From: Rothia nasimurium | GTDB taxonomy: Bacteria; Actinomycetota; Actinomycetes; Actinomycetales; Micrococcaceae | Length of the DNA stretch: 64,000 nucleotides | Reading direction: 5' to 3' | Assembly (NCBI RefSeq): GCF_928392795.1 | Contig: NZ_CAKMTJ010000001.1 | Location: forward strand, 186,001 to 250,000 | In this document: positions 26,286 through 34,768 of the stretch, one piece after another | Layout: each line of letters begins with the position of its first letter | How positions within the stretch are numbered: position 1 is the stretch's first letter | Translations under genes and position numbers: made by a program | Notes under the pieces: model-generated | Told to the model about the DNA's origin: nothing | Seen by the model: the letters and a program-made list of their open reading frames with translations, nothing else | Databases searched by the model: none

Positions 26286-27578
26286 CTAGGAGGCGTCGGT
26301 TTGGGGCTCGGCCTCTTCGGGGGTTTCTTGCACTTCGATTCCGTAGAGGACTTCGAGGGCCGCTACATAGTCGTCTACCCGGCCTTCGCGTGCCATGTCG
26401 CGGGCGCGGACGGTCGGGGTGTGCAGGAGGGACTTGACCATGCGGCGCATTGCGAGTTCAAGCTGTTCAGTTGCTGCGGTGCACCCGTATTGGTTGTGCA
26501 CCTTAGCGAGCTCGGCGTCGAGCACACTCATGGTGTGTTGTCTGAGAGCAACAATAGCAGCGTCGACGCTGCGGGCTTTCTCTTTGATGGAGAATTCTGC
26601 GGCGGCTTCGTCCACAATTGTGCGGGCAGTGTGCACGGACTCTACGGTCTCTTCGGGGGCGGCCAGACGCACAGATTCGAGGGTGATGAGTTCTACCTCG
26701 GGTAGGTCTGCTACCTCGGGGGCGAAGTCACGGGAGAGCGCTAAATCAAGGATGACGCGCTTGCCGGCGGGGATTTCGATGGGGAGCATGGGGGAGGCAC
26801 CACCCGAGCAGCCGATGATGATATCGGCCGCTGCCATCTGCTCGTGCAGTTCCCCGTGGGGCACTGCCTGCACCCCGCGTTTGTCGGCAAAAGTGGCTGC
26901 ACGATCTGAGCGGGAGTATATCCAGATATCGGTCGTCCCCCGAGAGTGTAGGGCAGCTACGGTAGCCCCGGCGTAGGCGCCGGTACCAAAGACCAGAACC
27001 CGGCGGTTCTCCCAGGTTTTGTCGGCGATGTCATCGGCCATATCCAGGGCAACCGACACGATGGAGCGGCCCCGGGAGCCCAGCATGGTTTGCTGACCGA
27101 CCCGGCGGGCGGTTTGGGCACCGTGTTCAAAGAGGCGCACCAGGTTGCCGGTGGCCCGTCCTTGCTCCTGGGAGAGAGACAGGGCGCGGCGCACCTGGCC
27201 GGTGATTTCGCGTTCACCCACAACAGCCGACTCTAGGCCTGATGCCACAGTGAAGAGGTGGTGGGCCGCATCGGTATTCACCAGCACATCAAAGCTGTTT
27301 TCTACCAGGTCGTAGGAAAGCCCAGACCGCTGGGAGATCAGGTCAAAAATGTGCTCTGAGGCGGTAGCAACATCGTTGGCGATGTTCTGGTCGGTGGCCC
27401 CCGGCTTGCTGGGAATCTCTGCGTAGAGCTCTAAGCGGTTGCAGGTAGACAAAATCACCTCACCACGAATGCCGGTGCGTTCAAGGTCCCGGTGGATTTT
27501 CTCAACGCCTTCGCTGAGGTAAGCCACGGTGGTGAGGTCGACGGAGCGATGCGATGCTACAAGGCTGAAAATAGTCAC
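26286..27578 (-). CDS. hemA: Glutamyl-tRNA reductase
   Basis: The 430-residue enzyme reduces glutamyl-tRNA(Glu) to glutamate-1-semialdehyde with NADPH, the first committed and usually rate-limiting step of tetrapyrrole synthesis by the C5 route. The catalytic Cys46 is in STCNRLELY. The catalytic domain is followed by an NADPH domain (VFGTGAYAGA, IIGCSGGASPML) and a dimerisation domain. The start is GTG. It is transcribed away from hemE from a promoter with a perfect TATAAT, and an inverted repeat lies between the two genes. With hemL (35782) it supplies 5-aminolevulinate to the same locus. Confidence 0.95.
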   Translation of the reverse strand: MTIFSLVASHRSVDLTTVAYLSEGVEKIHRDLERTGIRGEVILSTCNRLELYAEIPSKPGATDQNIANDVATASEHIFDLISQRSGLSYDLVENSFDVLVNTDAAHHLFTVASGLESAVVGEREITGQVRRALSLSQEQGRATGNLVRLFEHGAQTARRVGQQTMLGSRGRSIVSVALDMADDIADKTWENRRVLVFGTGAYAGATVAALHSRGTTDIWIYSRSDRAATFADKRGVQAVPHGELHEQMAAADIIIGCSGGASPMLPIEIPAGKRVILDLALSRDFAPEVADLPEVELITLESVRLAAPEETVESVHTARTIVDEAAAEFSIKEKARSVDAAIVALRQHTMSVLDAELAKVHNQYGCTAATEQLELAMRRMVKSLLHTPTVRARDMAREGRVDDYVAALEVLYGIEVQETPEEAEPQTDAS

Positions 27579-27587
27579 GACGACTCT

Positions 27588-27624
27588 ATTATAGACAGCT
27601 CCCTGTCAGGGGTCTGGTGACAGG
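27588..27624 (-). promoter_or_regulatory. hemA promoter and candidate operator
   Basis: On the minus strand a TATAAT (27588-27593) lies 9 nt before the hemA GTG. Just upstream, in the spacer and -35 zone, is the inverted repeat CCTGTCA-9-TGACAGG (27602-27624). The site is also about 43 bp upstream of the hemE ATG, so a bound regulator could control both directions of the heme locus. Which regulator is unknown. Confidence 0.5.
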
Positions 27625-27666
27625 TTGTCTCTAAAGTTGTGCTTTAAACTTGGCAGAATGGTGTAT

Positions 27667-28794
27667 ATGAGTCAGACCGTGTCATCAGCGCTGCGTCAGC
27701 GCCCCCTGCTCACCGACGAGCAGCTTGCCCACCTGCCCGCTACCCACCCCTTGAAGACCGCCGGTACTGGCGAGTCCGCCATGATTCGCACCCTGACCGG
27801 GCGCGAAGCCGAGCACGCCCCGGTCTGGTTTATGCGCCAGGCAGGACGCTCCCTGCCCGAGTACCGCGAAGTCCGCGAGGGAATTCCCATGCTGGATTCC
27901 TGCCTTAACCCTGAGCTGGCCGCAGAAATTACGGTTCAGCCGGTGCGCCGCCACAAGGTCGATGCCGGTATCTTCTTCTCTGATATCGTCATCCCCATGA
28001 AGCTAGCCGGTGTGGGTGTCGATATCGTTCCCGGGCGCGGCCCCGTGCTCGATGCCCCCGTCCGCACCCTCGACGATATTAAGAACCTACCCGAACTCGA
28101 AGACTCAGCCCTCGACCCCATTCGAGAGGCTGTTGCCCTGACCGTTGAAAAGCTGGGCTCCACCCCGCTCATCGGCTTTGCCGGTGCCCCCTTCACCGTG
28201 GCCGCCTACATGGTAGAGGGCGGGCCCTCCCGTGACCATCTGCGTCCGCGCACCATGATGCACGCCGACCCCGCAGCTTGGGAAGCCCTGGGTGCCTGGG
28301 CCGCCCGCACCTCAGCCCAGTTCCTGGCTGCCCAGATTGAGGCGGGTGCCTCAGCCGTGCAGCTCTTCGACTCCTGGGCAGGCTCCCTGGGCGAGGCCGA
28401 CTACCGTCGCTTCGTTATGCCCCACTCCGCAGCGACCCTCGCAGCCGTTGAACACTACGGGGTGCCCCGCATCCACTTTGGTACCGGTACCGCCGAGCTG
28501 CTGCCCGCCATGCTTGAAGCCGGCGCCGACGTCATCGGTGTTGACTACCGCCTGCCCCTCTCCGAAGCCCAGCGCCGTTTGGGCGGCGGCATCGTGCTAC
28601 AGGGCAATATCGACCCGGCTCTGCTCGCCTCGGGCTGGGAAGCCCTCGCCGCCCACACCGATGCGGTTCTTGAAGAAGGACGCTGCGCCCCGGCCCACGT
28701 GGTCAACCTGGGGCACGGGGTGCCCCCGACCACCGACCCCACCGTCTTGACCCGCCTGGTCGACTACATCCACACCTCAACCCGCAAAGGCTAG
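27667..28794 (+). CDS. hemE: Uroporphyrinogen decarboxylase
   Basis: This 375-residue TIM-barrel enzyme removes four acetate carboxyls from uroporphyrinogen III, giving coproporphyrinogen III. Family motifs are PVWFMRQAGRSLPEYR near the N-terminus (substrate-binding Arg), FSDIVIP and GFAGAPFTVAAYMVEG. The ATG at 27667 is chosen; the frame extends 14 codons further up but has no family-like sequence. CAGAAT lies 7 nt upstream, a possible leaderless promoter. It is the first gene of hemE-cgoX-chdC-cpfC. Confidence 0.95.
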   Translation: MSQTVSSALRQRPLLTDEQLAHLPATHPLKTAGTGESAMIRTLTGREAEHAPVWFMRQAGRSLPEYREVREGIPMLDSCLNPELAAEITVQPVRRHKVDAGIFFSDIVIPMKLAGVGVDIVPGRGPVLDAPVRTLDDIKNLPELEDSALDPIREAVALTVEKLGSTPLIGFAGAPFTVAAYMVEGGPSRDHLRPRTMMHADPAAWEALGAWAARTSAQFLAAQIEAGASAVQLFDSWAGSLGEADYRRFVMPHSAATLAAVEHYGVPRIHFGTGTAELLPAMLEAGADVIGVDYRLPLSEAQRRLGGGIVLQGNIDPALLASGWEALAAHTDAVLEEGRCAPAHVVNLGHGVPPTTDPTVLTRLVDYIHTSTRKG

Positions 28795-28807
28795 GAAAAA
28801 GAACCCC

Positions 28808-30271
28808 ATGGCACAGCACCAGCACCTGCACAACACCGCCCTGGTGATTGGCGGCGGCATCTCGGGCCTGCTCGCAGCCCGCGAACTAGCCCACGCCGGT
28901 AAGAAAGTCACCCTGGTTGAACGGGAAAGCCACCTGGGAGGTGCTGTAGGCGCCCACCAGCTAGCTGGCCTGGTGCTGGATTCCGGTGCTGAGTCCTTTG
29001 CAACCCGTACCGACGCCGTCCGCAACCTGCTGACCGACCTGGGGCTGGCTGACCGCATCGTGATGCCCGAGCCTCTTGGCTCCTGGCTCTACCTGCCCAC
29101 CGGGCCCTACCCCTCGCCGTCCACCGGTGTTCTGGGCATTCCCGGTAGCCTCGATGACCCGGCCCTCAAAAAAATTCTGGGCCGGGCAGGCTACCGCCGC
29201 GCCAAGCTCGATGCCGTGCTGCCGCGCTCAGCCGGGTCTAACGCCAAAACCCTGGGGGAGTTGGTGCGGGTACGTCTGGGCCAGCAGGTACTCGACCAGC
29301 TGGTAGCCCCGGTGGTATCCGGTGTGCACTCGGTACACCCCGACCAGCTAGAAATTGCCACCATCGCCCCCGGTCTGCTGACCGGCCTCCGCGAGCTGGG
29401 CTCCCTTACCGCAGCCAGCGCCCGCCTGCGGGCCGCATCACCGGCAGGCTCCCAGGTCGCTGGTATCGAAGGCGGCATGAACCAGCTCTCCGAAGCCCTG
29501 GTGGATGACCTGCTCCGTCAGCGCGTGCGCATTGTCAGCGGCTTCGACACCATCGCCGTGGACCGCGACCCCGTCACCGGCGGGTGGACGGCCATCCAGC
29601 GTCAGCCCGAATACGGCGAAAAATCAGCCATTATCCGCGGCGAACTGCTGGTGGTAGCCACCGACGCCCAGACCTCCATCCGCCTGCTCGGGCCCCACCT
29701 ACCGGCATCCGCCCTGCCCGCCGTTGCCCCCGGCCCCGAAGTAGCCCTGGTCTCCCTGGTTCTTGACCAGCCCGACCTAGATACCGCCCCGCGTGGCACC
29801 GGGCTACTGGTCAGCGAGGCCGCCACCGGCGTCCGCGCTAAAGCTCTCACCCACGCCACCGCCAAGTGGGCCTGGGTAGCAGAGCGGGCAGGGCAGGGGC
29901 GGCATGTGGTACGCCTGTCCTACGGGCGCGGCAAGGAGCACGACACCTCGCCTCTCTCAGAGTTAGCCCTGCACGATGACCAACTGGTCACCCTGGGCCT
30001 GCACGATGCCGACCACTTGCTGGGCGTGCCCATCACCAAGAGCCACCTGGTCGCAGCGGACGTCGTGCGCTGGCGCAGCGCCCTGCCCTCCACCACGCCG
30101 GGGCACAGGGACCGTGTCACCGCCTTCCGCTCGGCCCTCGCCGACCTGCCAGGTGCCACCGCCGTCGGCGCCTGGATTGCCGGAACCGGCCTGGCAGCCG
30201 TCACCGCAGACACCCAGGAGCACCTGGGGCGCTTCATCCAGAAAAACACCGACTCATCAGCTACTGACTAA
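28808..30271 (+). CDS. cgoX: Coproporphyrinogen III oxidase (HemY type)
   Basis: The 487-residue FAD-dependent oxidase removes six electrons from coproporphyrinogen III to give coproporphyrin III, the step that defines the Gram-positive pathway. The N-terminal dinucleotide fold VIGGGISGLLAARELA (about 13-28) is followed by the FAD-binding acidic VERESHLGG. A late GTGLAAVTADTQEHLGR segment resembles the C-terminal FAD motif. It lies 13 bp after hemE. Protoporphyrinogen oxidase activity is less likely because chdC and cpfC are next. Confidence 0.92.
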   Translation: MAQHQHLHNTALVIGGGISGLLAARELAHAGKKVTLVERESHLGGAVGAHQLAGLVLDSGAESFATRTDAVRNLLTDLGLADRIVMPEPLGSWLYLPTGPYPSPSTGVLGIPGSLDDPALKKILGRAGYRRAKLDAVLPRSAGSNAKTLGELVRVRLGQQVLDQLVAPVVSGVHSVHPDQLEIATIAPGLLTGLRELGSLTAASARLRAASPAGSQVAGIEGGMNQLSEALVDDLLRQRVRIVSGFDTIAVDRDPVTGGWTAIQRQPEYGEKSAIIRGELLVVATDAQTSIRLLGPHLPASALPAVAPGPEVALVSLVLDQPDLDTAPRGTGLLVSEAATGVRAKALTHATAKWAWVAERAGQGRHVVRLSYGRGKEHDTSPLSELALHDDQLVTLGLHDADHLLGVPITKSHLVAADVVRWRSALPSTTPGHRDRVTAFRSALADLPGATAVGAWIAGTGLAAVTADTQEHLGRFIQKNTDSSATD

Positions 30272-30316
30272 GTAGCGGCTACTCGCCTTCAACGTCCCAC
30301 ATCGAAAGGTAACCCC

Positions 30317-31162
30317 ATGTCACACCACGGTAACCCTGCAGAACACCCCCACAGCGCCAGCTCATACGGCAGCGCAGGCCACGGTGCCTACAGCCACGGC
30401 GGTAGCGGCCACGGCGGCCGTCCGCCCATGCCCACCGCCAAGGACGCGGCCGGCAAAATTCAGGGCCAGCGCCCCGGCGAAGTAGCCGAAGGCGACAGCC
30501 AGTTCCACTACGCCCTCTACACCGTTTTTGCCCGCGAAGGTGCAGCCGACCCCGCCGCTACCGGCGCTGAGGCAACCGCCGAACTCGAAGCCCTGGTTGC
30601 TGAGCTCGAAGCCAAGGGCGTGATTACCCGCGGCTTCTACGACGTCTCAGCCATGCGCAACGACGCTGACGTGATGGTCTGGGTTCACGGCGCTGTGCCC
30701 GAAGACCTACAGGCAGCAATCCGCAGCTTCCGCCGCACCAAGGCCTTCTCGGGCACCAAGATTGTCTGGTCAACCATGGGCGTACACCGCGACGCCGAAT
30801 TCTCAGCCGGTCACACCCCCACCTTCGCCAAGGGCATCGCCCCCGAACGCTGGGTCTGCGTCTACCCCTTCGTGCGCTCCTACGACTGGTACACCATCAA
30901 CCCCGAAAAGCGCCGCGAGGTCATGAAAAACCACGGCATGAAGGGCATTGACTTCCCCGAGGTGCTGCCCAACACTATCGCCACCTTTGGCCTGAACGAC
31001 TACGAATGGCTCATCGCCCTCGAAGCCCCCGAACTGGTACTCCTCGTTGACCTCATGCGCTCCTTCCGCAACACCGAAGCCCGCCACTTCGTGCGCGAAG
31101 AAGTTCCCTTCTACACCGGCCGCCGCATCGAGGCCGCCGAGGTTGCCCAGGTGATCGCATAA
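30317..31162 (+). CDS. chdC: Coproheme decarboxylase
   Basis: This 281-residue HemQ-family protein oxidatively decarboxylates iron-coproporphyrin III (coproheme) to heme b. The chlorite-dismutase-like fold begins near residue 55. YPFVRSYDWYTINPEKR contains the catalytic Tyr and KNHGMKG the axial His region. Residues 1-40 form a His/Gly/Ser-rich extension (HH, HPH, HGAYSHGGSGHGG) that is not part of the core and could bind metal or heme. Ribosome binding site GAAAGG. The stop overlaps the cpfC start by 1 nt. Confidence 0.93.
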   Translation: MSHHGNPAEHPHSASSYGSAGHGAYSHGGSGHGGRPPMPTAKDAAGKIQGQRPGEVAEGDSQFHYALYTVFAREGAADPAATGAEATAELEALVAELEAKGVITRGFYDVSAMRNDADVMVWVHGAVPEDLQAAIRSFRRTKAFSGTKIVWSTMGVHRDAEFSAGHTPTFAKGIAPERWVCVYPFVRSYDWYTINPEKRREVMKNHGMKGIDFPEVLPNTIATFGLNDYEWLIALEAPELVLLVDLMRSFRNTEARHFVREEVPFYTGRRIEAAEVAQVIA

Positions 31163-32463
31163 TGACTACCCAGCCCCCTAACGACATCATCCCCAACCAG
31201 ACCGACCCGGCCAACACCGCCTCCAACGGCCCGGCCGTGCTCGATGAGAGCACCATCGGCACCTACACCAGCGAGCGTACTCTCACCCGCCCCCGCGCGT
31301 CCGCCCCGCAGGACTACGACCTGGTGATTCTGTCCTCCTTCGGCGGCCCCGAGGGGCAGGACGACGTCATCCCCTTCCTGCGCAACGTCACCGCCGGCCG
31401 CGGCATCCCCGACGAACGCCTCGAAGAAGTCGCCACCCACTACCGGGCCAACGGCGGCGTCTCACCCATCAACGAGCAGAACCGCGCTCTGCTGGCCGCC
31501 CTACGCGAGGCTATGGCCGAAAAGGGCCCGGACATCGAGATCACCTGGGCTAACCGCAACTGGGAGCCCTACGTCAACGACGTGGTTCAGAAGGCCTACG
31601 ACGAGGGCAAACGCAAGATTCTTGTGCTGGCCACCAGCGCCTACCCCGGCTACTCATCCTGCCGCCAATACCGCGAAGACTACGGAATCGCCCTCGAAAA
31701 GCTGGGCCTAGACGGCAAACTGCAGATCGATAAGGTCCGCCAGTTCTGGGACACCCCCGGCTTCATCCAGCCCTTTATCGATGGCCTGGTCGAGGGGCTC
31801 GCGGACGTCCGCGCCCAGCTCGCTGCCGCCCAGCAGGCTGCCGCGGGTAACGGAAAAATCCGCATCATGTTCTGCACCCACTCCGTACCCACCAGCGCCG
31901 CCAACGAGGCAGGCCCCCGCGGCGTCGACTACGAAGGTGGATCCGCCTACGTCGAAAAGCACCTGGAAGCCGCCCGCGCCGTCCTCGCCGGAGTACAGGC
32001 CGTTGACCCCGCCCTCCTCGATGAGGTCGACTGGGAACTGGTCTACCAGTCCCGCTCCGGCCCGCCCTCCATGCCCTGGCTCGAACCCGACGTCAACGAC
32101 GCCCTCGAAGCCCTCGACGGTAAGGTCGACGGCATCGTGCTCGTGCCCCTCGGCTTCGTCTCAGACCACATGGAAGTCAAATGGGACCTCGACACCGAAG
32201 CCCTCGACACCTGCAAGCGCCTCGGCTTCGCAGCAACCCGCACCCCCACCCCCGGTACCCACCCCGCCTACGTTGAGGGCCTGCGCCAGCTGATCGCCGA
32301 ACGAGTCGCCTCTACCGCCCCAGCCCAGGACGCCGACGGGGTAGAAGCTGCTCGCCAGTCCGTTTGCGGCGGCAAGGGCTGGTTCGACGCCTGCAACCCC
32401 GACTGCTGCAAGTCCCTGCGCCCCGGCTCCGACAAGCCGGTGATTGCTGATTACAAGGGGTAA
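31162..32463 (+). CDS. cpfC: Coproporphyrin III ferrochelatase
   Basis: The 433-residue enzyme inserts Fe2+ into coproporphyrin III. After an N-terminal extension of about 50 residues comes LVILSSFGGPEGQDDV. Core motifs are FCTHSVPTSA with the catalytic His and GFVSDHMEVKWDLDTEA with the conserved Glu. The C-terminus has CGGKGWFDACNPDCC, the cysteine-rich [2Fe-2S] motif typical of actinobacterial ferrochelatases. It is coupled to chdC by TAATG overlap and is followed by 440 bp of structured non-coding DNA. Confidence 0.94.
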   Translation: MTTQPPNDIIPNQTDPANTASNGPAVLDESTIGTYTSERTLTRPRASAPQDYDLVILSSFGGPEGQDDVIPFLRNVTAGRGIPDERLEEVATHYRANGGVSPINEQNRALLAALREAMAEKGPDIEITWANRNWEPYVNDVVQKAYDEGKRKILVLATSAYPGYSSCRQYREDYGIALEKLGLDGKLQIDKVRQFWDTPGFIQPFIDGLVEGLADVRAQLAAAQQAAAGNGKIRIMFCTHSVPTSAANEAGPRGVDYEGGSAYVEKHLEAARAVLAGVQAVDPALLDEVDWELVYQSRSGPPSMPWLEPDVNDALEALDGKVDGIVLVPLGFVSDHMEVKWDLDTEALDTCKRLGFAATRTPTPGTHPAYVEGLRQLIAERVASTAPAQDADGVEAARQSVCGGKGWFDACNPDCCKSLRPGSDKPVIADYKG

Positions 32464-32486
32464 TTTGCTGGACGGGTAGGCTGCAG

Positions 32487-32668
32487 GGGCAAGTTGGTGC
32501 GGTGCGTAAGCGTGCGCCGCGCCGACAGCCGCTCTCGCTCCTCGCCCGGGGGCTCGTCGCGATTCACCGCCAGCCCCGATCCACGTCGGCTTTCGGCGCA
32601 CGCTATCGCACCTTCGGCACGTCTAGCTGGGCACAGGGGCACAGGAATATATTTTCCTGAACTTGCCC
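32487..32668 (-). repeat. Structured intergenic element, copy 1
   Basis: The core inverted repeat pairs 32501-32519 with 32594-32612 (17 of 19 bases), enclosing GCCGAC (32521-32526) with GTCGGC (32585-32590). A further GGGCAAGTT/AACTTGCCC pairing (32487-32495, 32660-32668) and a small CAGGAA/TTCCTG hairpin lie outside. Read on the minus strand it shares GGGGCTGGC..TGAATCGC and the GCC.AC stem with copy 3. It lacks the central hairpin of copies 2 and 3. Confidence 0.65.
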
Positions 32669-32678
32669 TAGGGGCGAG

Positions 32679-32832
32679 GGGACGCGCTTGACGCCGACTG
32701 GCTGGGATGAGCGAGGATTTCCGCGAAGCGAAAAAGAAATCTTCGCGAATCAGCCGAGCCTGCGAGGCTGGCATGAATTGAGCGAGCGCTCCAGCGCGAG
32801 CTCAAGAAGGTTAGTCGGCAAAAGCGCGTCCC
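32679..32832 (+). repeat. Structured intergenic element, copy 2
   Basis: The outer stem pairs GGGACGCGCTT (32679-32689) with AAGCGCGTCCC (32822-32832), then GCCGACT (32693-32699) with AGTCGGC (32813-32819). Inside are a hairpin GCGAGGATTT/AAATCTTCGC (32711-32720, 32737-32746), a CAGCC/GGCTG hairpin and a TTGAGC/GCTCAA hairpin, giving a branched, cloverleaf-like fold. It shares GCCRACTGGCTGGG, GATGAGC, GCGAATC and AGAAGGTTAGTYGGC with copy 3 on the opposite strand. It ends 70 bp before hemC. Confidence 0.7.
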
Positions 32833-32902
32833 GAAGCCCCTGAACCCAAGCTCCTAACCTCGGGACTTAAACTCTGACAAAGATTGCACGAAAGGACGCT
32901 CA

Positions 32903-33910
32903 TTGGCAGCTCGAACATTTACCGTAGGTACGCGCGGGTCGGCTCTTGCGACCACTCAGACTGGCTGGGCTGTTCAGCGTATGCGGGAGGCGACCGGCAT
33001 TGAGCTAGAGACCGTCACCGTCAAAACTGAGGGAGATGTGCTCACCGGCCCCCTGTCTCAGCTGGGTGGTACCGGTGTTTTTGCTGCGACTCTGCGCGCC
33101 CGCCTGCTTGATGGGGGAGTGGATGTGGCCGTCCATTCCCTGAAAGACCTGCCCAGTGCGCCCTGCCCGGGGCTGACCGTCGCTGCTACCCCGGAGCGGG
33201 AGGACCCCCGCGATGCCCTGTGCGCCCGGGACGGTCTGACCCTCGATACCCTGCCTGCTGGTGCCCGTGTGGGCACGGGGTCGCCGCGTCGGGCCGCCCA
33301 GCTGTTGGCTATCCGTCCTGACCTCACCATTGTTGATATCCGCGGTAATGTGGGTACCCGCCTGGCCCGTGTGGCTGGCAATGAGCACTACGGGGTGGGT
33401 GCCCACGGCCTGCACGGTGAGAAGAAGCTTGGCGCTATCACCGGTGACTGCGATGCGGTTGTGCTGGCTGCTGCCGGTCTGCACCGTCTGGGACTTGCTG
33501 AGACCATCACCGAGTACCTGGGGGCAGACAGGGTTGTGCCCGCTCCCGGCCAGGGGGCTCTCGCTATCGAAATTCGTACCGACGATGCCGGCGAGCAAAC
33601 AGAGCTGGGGCAGGCTGTAGCTGCTGTCAACCACACCGAGACCCAGCTGGCTGTGACCGCTGAGCGCGCTCTGCTCCGCCGTCTTGAAGCGGGCTGTGCC
33701 GCCCCCATTGGGGCTTACGCCCTGGTGGACGCTGGCCAGCTCGTCCTTAACATCGCTGTGGCTAATACCGACGGCACCGAGCTGCTGCGGCACACCGTGC
33801 AGACAGAGACCCTGTCGGTAGAAGCCGCCGCCTTCCTCGGCACCCAGGCTGCCGATGACCTGCTGGGTATGGGCGCTGCCGCTCTCGCCGGTCTTGAAGG
33901 CGGTGCCTAG
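32903..33910 (+). CDS. hemC: Hydroxymethylbilane synthase (porphobilinogen deaminase)
   Basis: The 335-residue enzyme joins four porphobilinogens into hydroxymethylbilane. The dipyrromethane cofactor Cys265 is in LEAGCAAPIGA. Other family motifs are GTRGSALA, VHSLKDLPS, VGTGSPRRAAQL and RGNVGTRL. Between RGNVGTRLARV and DAVVLAAAGLHRLG lies an extra segment of about 20 residues rich in Gly and His, longer than the usual linker. The start is TTG with GAAAGGA upstream. It heads hemC-hemD-hemB-hemL. Confidence 0.95.
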   Translation: MAARTFTVGTRGSALATTQTGWAVQRMREATGIELETVTVKTEGDVLTGPLSQLGGTGVFAATLRARLLDGGVDVAVHSLKDLPSAPCPGLTVAATPEREDPRDALCARDGLTLDTLPAGARVGTGSPRRAAQLLAIRPDLTIVDIRGNVGTRLARVAGNEHYGVGAHGLHGEKKLGAITGDCDAVVLAAAGLHRLGLAETITEYLGADRVVPAPGQGALAIEIRTDDAGEQTELGQAVAAVNHTETQLAVTAERALLRRLEAGCAAPIGAYALVDAGQLVLNIAVANTDGTELLRHTVQTETLSVEAAAFLGTQAADDLLGMGAAALAGLEGGA

Positions 33911-33914
33911 AGCT

Positions 33915-34736
33915 ATGACTACCTATCTCATTACCCGCACCCCGGCTAAGGCCGCCGCGCTGACCAGCGTTCTTCTGGAACAGGACGCCGAAGCGCAGCT
34001 ACTCTACGCCCCCATTCTTGACCCCGTAGGCACCGAACCAGAAGACTGGGAAGAAGTCGCCTTCGCCCTGATCCGCGGGGAATTCTCCTGGGTCACCTTC
34101 ACCTCGGTCAACGGGGTGCTGGGCCTCGACGCCCTAGCTAAGGGGCTGGGCCAGAGCCTGGTTGAGCTCCTGGGGGCAGCCCAGATTGCTGCTGTCGGCC
34201 AGGCCACCGAAGCGGCCCTGACCGACCGGGGCCTGCTGGTCGACTTCGTGCCCGAAACCCAGTCAGCAGCCGGAATGGTCGACGAATGGCTCATCGACGA
34301 AGAATGGGACAACCCCATGGACGAAACCATCTTGGCCGTCCAGGGAACCACAGCTTCCCCGACCCTTGAAGAAGGGCTCACCGACTACGGCTACACCGTA
34401 GCCACCCTACCGGTCTACGATATGCTGCCCTACCCAGCAGAGAACCCCCTGACCGAGCAGAACCCCGCTGACCTTGACGCTCCGTCAGGTTCCGCGCTCA
34501 CCCTGGGCGAGGCTGTCACCGCGCTCGCTACCACCGACGTCCTGATTGCAACCTCGCCCCTGCTGTTGCAGACCCTAGCGGACGCCGCCGGCAGCACCCT
34601 GCCCCCCACCGTTGCCATCGGGGCCAGCACCGAAGCCGCAGCCCGCAACCTACCCGAGCAGCAGCGTCCTGCCACCATCACCGTGGCGGCAAGCCCCGCC
34701 GCCGCAGACCTGGCAGCAGCCGCCCTCGCCCTCTAA
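33915..34736 (+). CDS. hemD: Uroporphyrinogen III synthase
   Basis: The product of 273 residues, started at ATG 33915 just 4 bp after hemC, should cyclise hydroxymethylbilane with inversion of ring D. HemD proteins are poorly conserved; the recognisable parts are TYLITRTPAKAAALTSVLLEQDAEAQLLYAPIL at the start, FTSVNGVLGL and AAVGQATEAAL, plus the position between hemC and hemB. The frame continues upstream into hemC, but the ATG at 33915 gives a family-like N-terminus. A low-complexity insertion follows LPYPAENP. Confidence 0.88.
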   Translation: MTTYLITRTPAKAAALTSVLLEQDAEAQLLYAPILDPVGTEPEDWEEVAFALIRGEFSWVTFTSVNGVLGLDALAKGLGQSLVELLGAAQIAAVGQATEAALTDRGLLVDFVPETQSAAGMVDEWLIDEEWDNPMDETILAVQGTTASPTLEEGLTDYGYTVATLPVYDMLPYPAENPLTEQNPADLDAPSGSALTLGEAVTALATTDVLIATSPLLLQTLADAAGSTLPPTVAIGASTEAAARNLPEQQRPATITVAASPAAADLAAAALAL

Positions 34737-34768
34737 GCTAAAAAGACACCTACCTGTCAAGGAAGACC

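Noticed and set aside
32451-32774. Frames of 65-107 codons on both strands between cpfC and hemC
   Set aside because: They run through inverted repeats of the structured elements and have Arg/Ser-rich nonsense content.
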